DNA of 64,000 nt from Typhlomys cinereus (GCA_023101885.1 JALPQD010000088.1:903501-967500); one strand, 5' to 3'. Positions 24,616 through 37,198 are shown, numbered from the stretch's first letter. Translations and numbers: made by a program. The notes: generated by a model from the sequence alone, not told the origin.

Positions 24616-26340
24616 TCTTAATGCTTTCTGGGTAAGGTTAGATTGACACTGACAACCTATATATTTCATAAAATCCCATGATAAACACCTTTGTGATAAA
24701 AGAAAGATATGAATGATATGAACTCAATTTGACATAAAACTGCATTTTCTCAGTGGCATTATTATCAACATTTTGACAAACATAACATGGAATATATTCC
24801 TTGTGCTCTAGAATGTTTGGTTTCTACCCTCTAGATGCCTGCCTGAAGCATTCATCTATATTTGAAAGAATCAAAACTGTCTGCAAATATGGCCTAGCAT
24901 GCCACTAATGTAGAGGAACATTAGCAAGCTCTTCTGTTGAGACCTGCATGTGTTTTACCACCAGATATCTTCAAAGTAAACAACTGAAAATAGAATTCTA
25001 CAAGACCCCAGAAAATGATATTAGCCAGGACAATATCATGAATCTACACTGATTTATCTTAATTTTTGCTCATCAGTTAGTATACTCAGTTATCCCTATA
25101 ACTGAGCAACCAAAGCATAATTTTTATTCATTTTTGTTCACTCATTTTTTCCTTCATCTAAATTACAGGAAGCAATAAGATTAATTATCTTGGTAGAGTA
25201 GCCAAAAGTACATATGATCTATTCATAAACCTTGAGATAACTAAATAAATTATTCTATATTCCCATATTCAGAAAGATTTTCACAAATCCAAAATTCATT
25301 GCAGTAGACAGCTTCTATAGCTATTGGAACATGTATCCACCTGTAAACCCTATTCTCTCTCTTTATCTGACCAAAAGAAAGAGGTAAAATTTTAAAATTC
25401 CTATAGTCTCTACACTTTCCTAAGAACCTCATAATCATTAATTCAAAAAAAGAAAAACCCCTCAAAGATGACAACAAATGGATAGCACTAGACAGAGCAT
25501 AGTTTCAAATGACAAAACTAATGAATTCTAAGGGAAGGTCTGGCAATTATTCAAAATGTCTAAATCTCCATATTCAGTAGGAGATGCTATCACCTACTTT
25601 CTGATTTGATTTAGGGATTAAAATACCAACAGCTAACTCTTATCATAGGCATCTGTAAGTCACATGGTCTTTAGGTTACCCTTTAAGCTCTCTCTGTACC
25701 TCTCCATAAATATTCATGACAACCAAATGTGGTATGTGTCAATATTATCTCTGTCATACATAGGAAAGAAGGAGAAGAGAAGAAGAATTGCATATCCTAA
25801 ACAGACTCCAGTTTAGTTAGGAGTTTTAAAGAAAAAAACAACAGCCAAACAAACAAAAACTCTTGGGCTCTGGGCATAGTTGTGAGGAAATGATAGTTGA
25901 ATTGAGACCTGGGTAAGCCTTTGCAAGATTGTCTAATTAATGGGGAGGGCCTGGTCTATAGTGGATGGCACTAGGCCCTGTGTAGGTGGATAAGATGCAG
26001 GAAACTATTAAAGGAGGTTGCATTGTTCAGTATATTTGGACAGACATGCTTTCTAGAAAATTAGTTTTTCCCTTTTTTAGTAACCACTAGATTATGGTGT
26101 GTCTAGTTCTCTTGACTCCTGGTATTGATATAGACTTTCCTATTGAGCTGGACAAGGAACTACTACCAATAATCATAAACCCTTTGTTGTCCTAATCCAT
26201 TTCATTGTGGGTTTATTGTCACCAATGTACAATAACTGCAAAAAGTAGAATCAGTTATTTTGAAGACTGAAAATCCTTAGACCAAGCAGTTCCATAGTCA
26301 CTTATATTCTCTTTGTATCTTGTTGCCAAGTGTGGAAGGA
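24616..26340. other. Intergenic DNA
   Basis: AT-rich, with no coding pattern. A weak MIR-like stretch may exist near 25690-25790 but is not firm enough to list. The 75-aa minus frame at 25250-25477 has no recognisable motif. Confidence 0.45.
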
Positions 26341-26489
26341 GACAGCTAAGGATATTCCATGTAGAATTATTTGTGCTAGTGAACAATGGTAAATACCCAA
26401 AATGTCCCTTCGGCAAAGCAATAAATTGCAAAAAAAAAATGTACTATTTAATTAAATGAGTCTTAGGTAGCACTCAATTTATATGAGTC

Positions 26490-26945
26490 ACTAAATACTA
26501 ATAAAATCAATATATTTACAAGATACAATGTTACATTTCAAAATAGTACACACTGCAAATCAAGCTGATATAAGCACTGTCCCATATTGAATCATTCATT
26601 CATGCTGAGACACACAACTATTCTTTCAGCAGTTTAGAATACATAGTATGTTGTCATTAACTATAATTGTGTTTTGTTATGTAATACAGAACATCCTTTC
26701 TAACAGAAAGTTTTCAAACTTTGATCAACAACATAATTCTTTACTGTAATCCTTTCCTGTCCCCAGATTCCAACAACTACCCTTCACATCTATAATTTTC
26801 ACAGTTTTTCCCACATACGCTGTCATATTGCAATTGTCTGTCTGAACTATCGATTATATGATTCCACATAGCATTATATTCAATTCTTTTTTTAGCATGG
26901 ATATAGCATTACATTTTTTAAATCATTCTGTACTTTGTTACATTT
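26490..26945 (-). repeat. Ancient mammalian L1 3' end
   Basis: Short words in the expected order, 'tcattaactata', 'tccttt...ctgtccccag', 'caacaactacc' and 'gattatatgattccacata', resemble the 3' region of old eutherian L1M-type elements. A weaker ORF2-like piece at 26370-26420 may belong to another copy. It is strongly diverged. Confidence 0.5.
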
Positions 26946-26954
26946 TAATTTATA

Positions 26955-27142
26955 ATGTATGTATGTGTATAGGAGGCATGTATGAGTAGTAACCCTGGCT
27001 GTGACATATGGAAGTCAGAGGACAACTTTCAGGAGTTGGCTCTCTCTTTTTGTTACATGAGTTCTGGGGATTGGACAGACGTCATCAAGCTCAGCAGCAA
27101 ATGTTGTTACCCACTGAACCATCTTTCCAACACAGTAATACA
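26955..27142 (-). repeat. B3-like SINE
   Basis: Shared words with B3: 'gaagtcagaggacaacttt', 'aggagttggctctctct', 'catgagttctggggattgg' and 'cccactgaaccatctttcc'. The last is the reverse complement of the Pol III head. This is a B2-superfamily rodent SINE, moderately old. Confidence 0.8.
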
Positions 27143-29269
27143 TTTTTTCATTTATTCTCCCATAAAATAATTTTTTCTTAGTCATGTTCAAGTATCTAAT
27201 GCTTCATACAGATGCATACAAAAAGAATGCGTCTTTATCCATGTGTACTCTCCTGTCAGAATATGCTCTTTTTAGGTGGGCAACACAAAGCTTCAACCTT
27301 GAGACAGTTTTCTAACCATGTCCTGCCTGGGTGACTGTAAGGCTTTTAATCTCCATGTTTACAGAGCTGGCGACATTTAGTTCTGCCTTCCCAGCTAGGA
27401 CAGGGAATCTCTGCACTTACTCACTTTCATGTACCTGTCAGACTTTCATTGAAAATGATAAATCAGAATAGCTTTCCTGTGATGTAAAGGTAGGAGGCTG
27501 TCTGTCCAATTTTCTGTGTGTAGATGTTCTCTCTATAGCCTGCACTGAGAAGTTTTTTCTAAGGTGCTCACTCTACACTTTATTTTTGGGAGTCTTTCAC
27601 TGAACTTGGAATTACCACTCAAGTGAAACTAGATATCTAACAAGCCTCAAGATTCCCAGCCCTTTGCACAGGTGCTGTGAATGGAACTCAGGGCTTTGGC
27701 TTTCATAGCTAGTGATGACTTCAGCAATTGAGCCATTTCTTTATGCCATCATTTGTAATTTTTTGAAATTTTACTATTTTGACATTCTAGAAATTTCTGA
27801 ATGCTGGAATGAGCTCTTATCATAGACAACTACTTTGTGAAATAACAGGAAACATAAGTAATAAGCATCATTTGATGTCTTCACAATGAGGGCTTAGTAT
27901 TTCAATCACATCTATGAAAGTAAAAACCTAGTATAGTATAAATCTTCAGTGTTTACAAAATTTGGCATGGGTCTATTAACCTAGCACCACTTCTTATGTC
28001 ATAACAATCTCAGAATCATAGACTGCTCACAATCTATAGTGTTCCACCTTGCAGTCCAGGACTCCTCCATTTTTAATCCCACAGTCCTTGTTCTCTGAAC
28101 AATTGTGTGACTCTTTCCTTGCAGCTCAGTAAGCAGATAATCACCCAATCCCTTACTTCCAGTCCTTCAATGAATGGTCTTTTCACTCAAGGAAATCCAA
28201 GGTCTTAGCTATGGCACACAATTCTTAAGTTCCCTACAATGAAGCTTCTGTTATCCTTATCTTTAACCCCTCCACACACTTTTTTTTAACCTAGAACATT
28301 TTTGCTTTAGGTAATACATAAAGTTACATATTTCCTTATAGTTCTTTGGTGAAAATTTGCATTTCAGTGAGAATCTCTAGGAAAACATCATCTAAAATAA
28401 AAATATCATAGCACTCTAATTCCTTTACTCAACTTTCTTTCCATTCTCTCTCATATGTCACATAGTGAATTTGCATACATGGATCAGTATACATGCAAGC
28501 ATAAGCATTGGAATATTATTCACACCTCCTCTTAAATACTTAAGTGTTCAAACAAAATTATTTGTTTTCTGAATTTATACATGGCAGAACAAAAACATAA
28601 AAAAATGCAACTCAAAGTATCATTCTGTAAAAATTTTCCCAGTCCTTTAAATTGACATTACTCATGAATATAACAACTATATTAAGAATAAAAGTTGCAG
28701 AAATATTAGATATATCATTTCATATAATGTTTTCCTGTAATCAGTAGTATCCCCCACTCATTTGACCTCCACAGAAATTTGTCTCATTCCTTCTTTCTTT
28801 CCTCTCATCCATTCTTCTCTCTTTGCTTTCTTTCCTAATTATTCTTCTGTTGGCATTAAAAGTCCTGTGGACTTTTTTTGTCTATAGAAAAGTCTGCTTA
28901 CATGGGAAGGTTCCTTTGTACTTTGGATGGAAACTTTCTGATTTGTAATTTAATGTGAAGGTTGAGAATGGTCTTCAATGCCACTATCTTAGGATTTTAG
29001 GGACGTTTGTGTGCCACACAATTCAGTATTATTGGTAATTGAAGACTGAAGTAAAAGCTTTGGATTTGTCCAAAACCTCTGTCTAACAAACGGGAAAATA
29101 ATCAGTTAACAAACATTTGAGGGTTAAGCTCACAAACACAAAAGCTACTCTAGGCACTTGTTTCCCCATTCTAGGGCAGCAAACAGGCATTTAGCAAGGT
29201 GGCCCCTTAGAGTTTTGAAGCTAAACACTGACTCTGGAGGTTGAAGCTCTTAATCTGCTTGCACAGGAA
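27143..29269. other. Intergenic DNA
   Basis: AT-rich. A short ID/B4-like remnant may lie at 27640-27750 ('ggaactcagggctttggc', 'caattgagccatttc'). Nothing else is recognised. Confidence 0.45.
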
Positions 29270-29650
29270 AACTTAAGCTTTCGAACATTCAGCACAGTCG
29301 ATTGCATGTACACAAGCGTTGTGGTTACAGCAAGATGATGTTACAGAGCCTATGTCTGCAGATCTCAGTTGGACCCCAGTGTCTTCCCTGGCACCACCAA
29401 ATATTTGCCACACAAAGTGGTGGCTCCACGTTGTGGTTTCCAGTCCTGATAGTTTCCAGCATCCTGCCAAAACGACGAAGTAAATGTCTACTTATTGTGC
29501 AGCACGTTTCAGTTCCTGCAAGTTCATCTCAGTGGAAGGCCAAGTTGTTGCCAGGGAATATAGTCTGCATGGATGAGTCATGGACAATTTGTTCATCATA
29601 TTTCATTTTGTGTAGCACTTTGCTTTCTTATTTTCTCTCATCAGTTTAAT
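29270..29650. other. CpG-retaining single-copy block, unassigned
   Basis: A block with at least seven CpG dinucleotides in 29281-29505, set in DNA that is otherwise nearly CpG-free. There are overlapping frames of 115 aa (29302-29649, plus) and 65 aa (29273-29470, minus). Neither shows a recognisable domain, signal peptide or splice context. It could be an old processed pseudogene, a repeat I do not know or a conserved non-coding element. Confidence 0.35.
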
Positions 29651-29859
29651 TAGCTAAGAATAATTTGGAAGCTTGTTTTCCTATTAATATTGAGAAATCC
29701 TATAACAGCTCCTTATCCTAAGCGGTGTGTTGGGAGAACCAGTGATCTATGGCATGGCAGTTTCCAAAACATTCTTTATTTTTCTTCCCTAATCTTTGAA
29801 TCTTTATGCTATAATTTAGCACATGCATAAATAAAGTTCAGTGTATCAAGACACTGTTT

Positions 29860-30000
29860 GGGCCATTTCACAGTTATTGACTCATTTATCTCTGCCAATA
29901 ACTCTGTAATAACACCCAGGTGATAGCATATCACATGCATGTGACAGATGCAGAGAACTGAAGCAACTTCCCTGGAGGCCTATGGCCACTATGTCTATAC
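29860..30000 (-). repeat. MIR-like relic
   Basis: It contains 'gactcatttatctctgcc', 'ataactctgtaataa', then 'gacagatgcagagaactga' and 'gcaacttccct', the typical MIR core as it reads on the reverse strand. Diverged. Confidence 0.55.
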
Positions 30001-30179
30001 ATTTCTAGTCATCGTTACCTCTAATTCCAGTCCTTTGCCTACTAATGTGATTAGTAATTCATAGACTAGTCCTTTAAGAAATCTTGTAGAATCATGATAA
30101 TAATGATTTTCCCCATTTTTAAACAAGTTTTCAACAACCTTAATAACAGACAACATTGTCTTAATTTTCAATTTATATG

Positions 30180-30505
30180 TGGTTATCATGGTTTATTTGG
30201 GAAGGTCATGGCACCTTTGAGTGGTGGAGCCTTGCTAGAGGAAGGTGATCACAAAGGGTGGGCCTTGAGATGGGTTACATCCAAGAGGAGTCTGCATTTG
30301 CAGCAAGCAATCTGGTAGCTCGCAGCATCTCGGATGGGTGTGACATAGCCTGTCTTAAGGTTCCTCTAGTCAACCATGCTGCCTCTGCCATGAAAGACTG
30401 TAAGTCCCCTCTGGAACTGTAAGCTGAATAAATCTTCCTTTCCCTTGCTTGACTTTGAATGTTCTCTCACAACAACACACAAGAATAACTATTACAGTGG
30501 TCTTA
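30180..30505 (+). mobile_element. Old LTR, ERVL-MaLR like
   Basis: The order of words resembles rodent MaLR-type LTRs: 'gtggagccttgctagagg', 'gtgggccttgagatggg', 'ctgcctctgccatga', 'tggaactgtaagctgaataa'. The last includes a likely AATAAA poly(A) signal. Edges are approximate and no TSD was seen. The 74-aa frame at 30094-30318 is chance. Confidence 0.5.
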
Positions 30506-30827
30506 TGACTTTGGATAGTATTTACTTTTCTTTACTTATCTGTTTAGCCTTATCAAACATGGAATTGTGTATATTGATCTTTATTCATCTTTAGCTAATT
30601 TCTTGTTGAGCACTGAATAAGCCCAGATATATTTTGACTATAGACTACCAAAAACATTGTTTCTAAGGACTGTATTAAGTCATCTGCTGTAGAATTTAAC
30701 TGCTTTATTAAGAAACTTCTAAATGTTCCGGTCCCATTATGATCTTCCCTTGGTTTTGGGTTTATCAAGTGTTTCTTTTACACTCAGATTTATAGCTCAG
30801 AAAAGGAGCTTAAAATAATCACTTGGA

Positions 30828-31134
30828 GGGGCTGGAGAGGTGGCTCAGGGGTTAAGCCTCTGCCTTGCAAGCGGAAGGTCCTGAGTTCGGATCCTAGACC
30901 CCATGTATAGACGCCGGGCGGAATCGGGGGCGGCCTGCATTTCTGGTCCTGGTAGGGCAGAGCCTGTGAATCCCGGGGCAGAGTAAACAAGGAAGAGGTG
31001 GAGGCGGTCCATGGTGGTTCCCAAATTTATCCGTGGTTCTACACATACACACACATACATACACACACTCGCACACACCCATACACGAACAATTGAATAA
31101 ATAATAATAAAAAAATTTTTAAAAAGCATTAAAA
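30828..31134 (+). repeat. Young B2-like SINE
   Basis: A complete tRNA-derived SINE: head ggggctggagaggtggctca with A-box-like sequence, B-box-like 'gagttcggatcc' at about 30883-30894, a body with 'gcctgcatttctggtcctgg', 'agagtaaacaaggaagagg' and 'ttatccgtggttctacaca', a CA-rich segment and an A-rich tail. The TSD aatcacttgga is perfect (30817-30827 and 31135-31145). CpGs in the body are kept, fitting a recent insertion. Frames through it on the minus strand are not genes. Confidence 0.93.
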
Positions 31135-31145
31135 AATCACTTGGA

Positions 31146-31639
31146 AATATACCTTGAGTTAAATGACAGTTTTTGATGAATTTGACATCTGTAAATAAAG
31201 GTAAAGTAAATAAACTGTTTCCAGCAATAAATATGTAAGAATATGGAGTGTTTCCTAGAGAGGTGGTGGGTCACAGCAAAGTCAGTACTCACTGGTACAC
31301 ACATCTAGCTGCCCATCTTTATCAATATGGTTTAACTGAAAGAACATTGAGACAAACTCCCCTTCAGAAGAGTTTTCTGTGGGAAATGACGTCGTGTAGA
31401 AGCAAATCTTTAGATCCAAAGAAGAACTTCATAAGGAAAGATCCCTCATAATAGGATACTGGAAACCTGGAAGGAGAAGAGTCCTCAATTCTGCTAAACA
31501 AAGGAATATCTTGTTCTTATCAGTTTCTAAATTATGGGGAAAGTGGAGAATTCCTATACCACATGACTTATCTTATATGTAGGAATGTGGAATCAAGCAT
31601 TGTTGTATTGAGTTCTTGAGTACAGATGTATTGATATGA
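31146..31639. other. Intergenic DNA
   Basis: Nothing recognised. The 67-aa frame at 31248-31451 has no visible motif. A palindromic TGACGTCG occurs at about 31387 but means little alone. Confidence 0.45.
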
Positions 31640-32167
31640 ACAGAGGCTATCTGCTGGCTGATATTGTTTCTCCCTGTCCTCTGGCTCTTACATTCTTACC
31701 ACCCTCTCTTCCATAAGGTTTCCCGAGCTTTGAGATGATATTGATGACATATCCTGATTAGGCTGAGCCCTCCACAGTCACTTTTACTTTGAACTTTGTC
31801 ATCTTGTAGTACTCTGCATCACAAGTCTTCCATTGCACAGAGATATGTCTTGGTTGTATATTGAGCACTCTTCTGGCCTATGAACATAATGATAAGTGTT
31901 TAGATAGTGGCTTCCTATTATATATTTATAGTTAGCACTAAGAAATTTGTAACATTCTGGGACCCATGACCTCCTTATCCATGAGTATTTGGCTTTGTTT
32001 ATAATACCAGGCATGTGTTCACTGCCATTAAACAAGCCCCACAGCCAATCAGAAAGCAGGTGGTTGCCTCCACTACTTATTAGCCATTATTGCCTTACTG
32101 GTCTCTATTGACAAGGTTTTGATTAAAACTTGTAGTATTCACAGTTGGCTATCATAGTGACTCTTTA
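31640..32167 (-). mobile_element. Old L1 3'UTR fragment
   Basis: It parallels the 3'UTR of the old minus L1 at 12.3-12.7 kb: 'cttaccaccctctcttcca', 'gattaggctgag', 'aagtcttccattgcac', 'taataccaggcatgtg' and 'cactgccattaaacaag' occur in the same order. It is an old rodent L1 subfamily. Sequence after the LTR (about 32804-33000) may be its continuation. Confidence 0.55.
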
Positions 32168-32803
32168 TGTTGCCAATAATTTCATGGTCAGGCAGCTTAA
32201 GGAGGAACAAGAGGTTTATTCTGATTTATGATTATCCAGTTATGATCTCAGTCTCATTTGACAGTAGAACTCATACCAACACCAGGAACTGAGACAGGTT
32301 ATGTTTGCGTTCAATAACAGGGATTTCAACTAGCTGTGGATCAACTGGCTACAGCTGCAGCTAGTGCCAAACTTGCCAGCAGCAGAGACCAACACCAAGA
32401 GCTGAGTGAGCTGGTTGCACTATACCCACAGAATTGGTGAAAAAAGGATAGACTTCACTTGCCAGAAAAGCATGTCTGTCCAAATATGCCAACTCGCTGA
32501 ACCTGCTAAATAAGTATGGCAGACAGCTCATGACCATGGAATTGACTGATCTTATCGGCTTAGTTCAGAAACTGAACTAAGCAATCCCAGTTTAATGCTG
32601 AATATTGCCAAACTTTACTAAGCCAAGTTTCCCTATTTTATCCACCTCCCCAGGAAATAATCCCATCCACATTGAGCTGGGTTTTTCCTCATCAATTAAA
32701 TGTTCTCCTGCAGATTTGTGCAAGGCTTAACTATTAATTCTTTGCAAATGTGCTAAGAGCTCAAGCCTTCAACTGTCAAGTTGACACTTGTATCTAACTA
32801 TCA
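32168..32803 (-). mobile_element. Long variant of the MaLR-type LTR
   Basis: Both ends match the LTR family at 3042-3430 and 38638-39051: 'gcttaaggaggaacaagagg' at one side, 'caactgtcaagttgacac' at the other. At about 636 bp it is around 200 bp longer. The extra middle contains a second 'accaacaccaagagctgag' unit (first at about 32275), so part of the LTR is duplicated and diverged. No clear TSD was found. Confidence 0.65.
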
Positions 32804-35578
32804 CCCTGGCCAAGAACAATAATCACTATTTCTCCCTAGTAGCCTCCATCATACCTTCTAGCTCTAAGGGGTCAGACAGCAAGGTGGAAGATTCCCTCCC
32901 TCTCAATTCTAGCTTGATTTTTTTACACGTCCTCTGATTTCTGTGTGGTGTGGAGGCAATAGTTCTTTTCATACAATATTTTCTGGCATGGTTTGACTAC
33001 TGTGTCTTCTTTGACAAAAGTGTATGTCCGAAGTACAGGAGTTCACCCACAAAAAGAAGATGGATTTCAAGATGTTTCAAAATAAAAGCAATAGCTTCTT
33101 CAATTTATATACTGTCCTCATTTATGTACTTTTCTTAAAAGATGTTCTGATAACTGTTGTGTAGCTATTTCCTTTGAATTGAAATATTTTTGATTCAAGG
33201 GACTGTGGAAATTGATAAGACCCAGGAAGCTCCTGAAACCTCCAAGATCTTCAGTCTCCTTTCCAAGATTATAAAATCAGTAAGCAATTGTTTCAGAAAA
33301 AGACTTCTCCAGGTGGCTGAGCTGCATACATGATGTACCAGATCTTTCAGGGATACAACTTTCACTAGTCACTAGTAATGCTGAGGTAGGTTTCTTAGAG
33401 TTGGAACTGCCTTTAGATCACCCATGTTTCTATAGTTCTTGTAAACATCACTGTATGCTCACTGGTTTGCTAAGCAAGATTTAGGTGAAATCATTTATTT
33501 GGTCTGCCATTGATGCTATATCTTGGATGAGCAGATGGTTACATGTATTTCCCCAGGAAAAGTCACACAAGAATAGGCAAGAAGTTGTACTGAATAATTA
33601 TTCTTAATTGATTACAAACTGCCCTAAGGTCATATGAACATACTGCTTCATAACATTCTTCATATTAAATAGCTGTTTATTTTAGAATGAAAACCCTGGA
33701 GTGCTGGCATTATCATATTCACAATGGTAAATCTTTCCATAATATGATAATTAAGAAGAAGGAAATTTCTGTCACAAAATGTTAGCTATTACTTAAAATA
33801 TGGATTGCTATATAATGAAATTAAAGATGCATAGGCAAAGACTAAGTCATTCCATTTTTCCCAGTATGTGTAATTATTTAAATATCTAATTAATAACATA
33901 TCAATGTGTTTGGCATGACAATATATACACTAATATATGTGGAGGCTCATCTGCTATTGAAAACAACATCTGTCTTACAGATATCACATTTATTTAAAAC
34001 ATTTCAGAGAAACTGTTATTCCCTTAACCGAATTTTGAATCTTGGTCTCTGAAGCCCAATTCCTGTTCTTTATGCATTTCTTCCCAGTTATCTCAAGAAT
34101 ATTAAATAAAAGAACCTTTGTTCCTAAAACTTAGAGATTCCATTTGGGGTATTTCTTAAGAAGGACAAGAATAGAAGAAAAAAGGACAATATTACGTATT
34201 CAACTGTGGCAGGCCCAGATAAATGAAATATAGCTATGCACCAGAGAGAGAGTGATCCCTCAGTGAAATGATTTAGCACAAAACAGTACATCTAGTGAAG
34301 AAATGCTATGGTTAGAGCTTGTGATGAGACAATAATAATGGGAATCTTGGTGGCTATGGCCTTTTTATTATATAAAAATCATGATTATGAATATGAACAT
34401 GAAAACCAATGTGGAGAATAAAACTTAAACTTTTCAAATATGACACATTTTAGACAATTACATGGTGATTTTTACATCTCCCTATTTTAAAATTTCCAGT
34501 CTATCTAGGGTTAAGGTTTTTAGAAGAGAATATATCTAACTATAAACAATCTTTGTATTCCATTTGTCATATTATTTTGAGAATGTCTGTCATTTAAAGA
34601 TGCTTCTGAATGCTGATTATGAACAGACAACTTTCATGTCTCTTTGATCTCACAGCAGAAAGCTTATTCCATTGCAAAGTAAGGCCCGTTAGGTTGAAAA
34701 TAACTTTCGACTATGTCCAGTCAGTTGGTTGGAAACTGAGAATTTAGTTCAGTAATAGAAATTTGTCTAGCAAGTGCATGGTTTAGACTCCAGCGTCAAA
34801 AAGAAATCTTCAATAAATGAATGAATACATTTATCTCAAGATCTCATTCTTTCCTAATCAATGCAATATGTTTAATCTGGGAATTCAACAAATGATAAAT
34901 AAAAACAGGATTTTGTTATGGTTAACACAAATGAGAAATATAGCCACCTCTCATTTAGTGAGCAAAAAATGAGTAGTGGCAGTTTATCTACAGAACTACG
35001 TATTACTCAGCAATAGAAATTAACTTTTAATATACATGTTACCATTGATAAGTCTCAATTGTGCCATATTGAATAGAAGAAACCAAGTTCAGAAGCCTAG
35101 ACACCATATGAGTCTCCTTATAAGACATTCAAATATGGAAAAAGGACAAAGACAGAAAACAAGTGTTTATCAAGAATTTAAGCATAGACATAAGAAGGTC
35201 ACAATTGGGTTTGGAGCTGTTCTGCATCATGAGTATAGTACTGCTTACAGTACTACTTATGCTTATCATGAAACTTAAGACTAAATCTGAAAGGTTTAGA
35301 TTTAATTTCATGTGAACAATAGTTTCACTAAACTATTCTCATAATGATATATTGCTGCACAGGCCTTGAGATGGCTCATAGAAAAACGATCATCTATATG
35401 GTGTGCACAGTACATGAAACAAGGTATAGTGTTCAGATATTTCTATTGGTAAATTAAAATGGCCCAATAATATTGGTGGAAGCAATTTGGTCATTTCTTA
35501 GAGAGTAAGACCAGACTCTAAATTATCCAGAATTTTCAATTCTTTTTAATTTTAATTTTATATTGACCCTCTCTTACA
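32804..35578. other. Mainly unassigned AT-rich DNA
   Basis: No gene was recognised. 34985-35275 (plus) has faint similarity to ancient L1 ORF2/3'UTR sequence ('attactcagcaatagaaat', 'accatatgagtctccttat'). The small frames at 35036-35311 fall in this relic. Confidence 0.4.
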
Positions 35579-35594
35579 AAAATACTATGAATCT

Positions 35595-36566
35595 CTGCTT
35601 TCCTGCTCACCCAGGACAGGTCTCACTCACAGTCCTCCACCTCAGGTAAGTTCCACCAGCACCCAAGTCTCAAATTGTCCCAGCTCCTCCCACCAGCCAG
35701 CCTGAGCAACTCGCAGGCTGCCTCAGGTTTGTCTGGGCCATACCCCAGATCCCAGCCCTTCTGTCCCACTCCCCAGGTGAGTTCCACCAGCCCCCAGGTC
35801 ACTGCTCGTGCAAGCTCCTCCTACCAGCCAGCCTGAACAACACCCAGGTTACCCTGAGCTTGGGTGGGCCACTAAGCCAAGTCCCAGGTGCCAGATAAAG
35901 AGCTCTGCCATCTCCATCAGCTCCTCTGCCCCTCCAGTCTGCCGGACCCTCACTCGAGTTCCAGGAAGGACAAACTGCTACTCAGAATTCAACAGAGTCC
36001 AAGGGAAACTCAAGCAAAGCTCTAGGGGACAAAGCCCATACATCTGAAGTCCTCTAAAATCATCCTATTACATGGGAGAGATCCTTCAAATCCAGCCCAA
36101 AGATAAGTAAACCCCCCCTTTTTACCATCCTGTTCCTTTCAATTATCATTCACTGTAGATTAACTTTTCTGTATAGCCACCCCCAAAACATATAGAACTT
36201 CAGGGATTATACCACACACCCTCACATATCACCAAAACATATAGAACTTCAGGGATTATACCACACACCCTCACATATCACCAAAACATATAGAACTTCA
36301 GGGATTATACCACACACCCTCACATATCACCAAGGTACTAAATCATTAAAGTACACTACCATGCTAATATTCCCCTCCTGTCTACTAAACCTGACTTAAC
36401 TGATGTACTAACAGTCTAATAGCCTCATCTAGGAAATAACAACAACAGACAAACGTTCTCAACTCTAAGACAAAGACTAGTAATAACTGCCCAAGAGTAG
36501 TAATACCAACTAAATCAGTTTAGTCAAAAACACACAGAAACTGAAAGGTCTTAAGAGAAAACAATA
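35595..36566 (+). promoter_or_regulatory. L1 5'UTR with 131-bp monomers
   Basis: A C-rich, GC-elevated leader ahead of ORF1. Two related units start near 35640 and 35771 (shared 'agttccaccagc' core, spacing 131 bp), followed by diverged sequence and then an A-rich non-monomeric part. Tandem monomers upstream of ORF1 act as the internal Pol II promoter in rodent L1s, so a promoter role is inferred. These monomers are unlike those at 57148-57480. Confidence 0.7.
36183..36329. repeat. Three perfect 49-bp tandem repeats
   Basis: Three identical units starting at 36183, 36232 and 36281, each beginning 'ccaaaacatatagaacttc'. They lie in the L1 leader between the monomers and ORF1. Their identity in an otherwise decayed element points to a recent local expansion. 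Confidence 0.95.
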
Positions 36567-37138
36567 ATGCCCAAGTCAAAGCACAGATACATGAGGAACA
36601 AAACCCAAGAAGACAAATGTCTCACCCAAAGAATTAACCCCATGATGATGGATTCCAAACAGAGCAAATTCACAGAAAATAGCCAAGAAAGCCAAATCCA
36701 AGATAACGACTTTCAAAACTAGAAATGACTTTCAATACTAGGAAAGAGGAAATCTGTGAGGAGTTAAAAAACATCAACCACTTTGAACAGGAACAAAACA
36801 GACTCTTGGAGGAGTTGAGGAAAACAGGTCAAAATTGAATTAAAAGACAAGATATCGTCAACCTAGAACTCAACAGTGAGTCTTACCAGCCAAACTAAGG
36901 AAGCAGAAAATAGACTTTCAGATCTTGAAGACAAAGTGGAAGTATTAACCAGCTCAATGGAAGAGGCTGTTAAAGCCAAAAAGATACTTGAGAGGAACAT
37001 TCAAAAGTTATGGGACACCCTGAAGAAGTCTAACGTGTATTCATGGAATACCAGAGCAAGAATCCCAAAATACCACACCTGAAGAAATTTTTCAAATTAT
37101 CATCAAGGAAAACTTGCCTCATCTAAAGAATGGGAGGC

Positions 37139-37198
37139 AAAAAATACCACACCTGAGGATTTTCAAATTATATCAAGGAAAAACTTGCTCATCTAAAG
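37139..37198. other. Imperfect local duplication at provirus 5' junction
   Basis: About 60 bp that repeat the preceding L1 sequence (37066-37130) with several one- to three-base deletions, then join the 5' LTR at its position 137. They sit exactly where the first 136 bp of the LTR should be (see findings). Confidence 0.75.

Noticed and set aside
29302..29649. 115-codon frame as a host gene
   Set aside because: No domain, no splice or promoter context, and frames on both strands overlap. Kept only as an unassigned CpG-retaining block.
30828..30900. tRNA gene suggested by A- and B-box-like sequence
   Set aside because: The boxes belong to the tRNA-derived head of a SINE with a CA-rich tail and TSD. 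No cloverleaf with a full acceptor stem is evident.
36183..36329. Possible CRISPR-like array
   Set aside because: The 49-bp units are directly adjacent with no spacers, and they lie in a LINE-1 leader of a mammalian genome.
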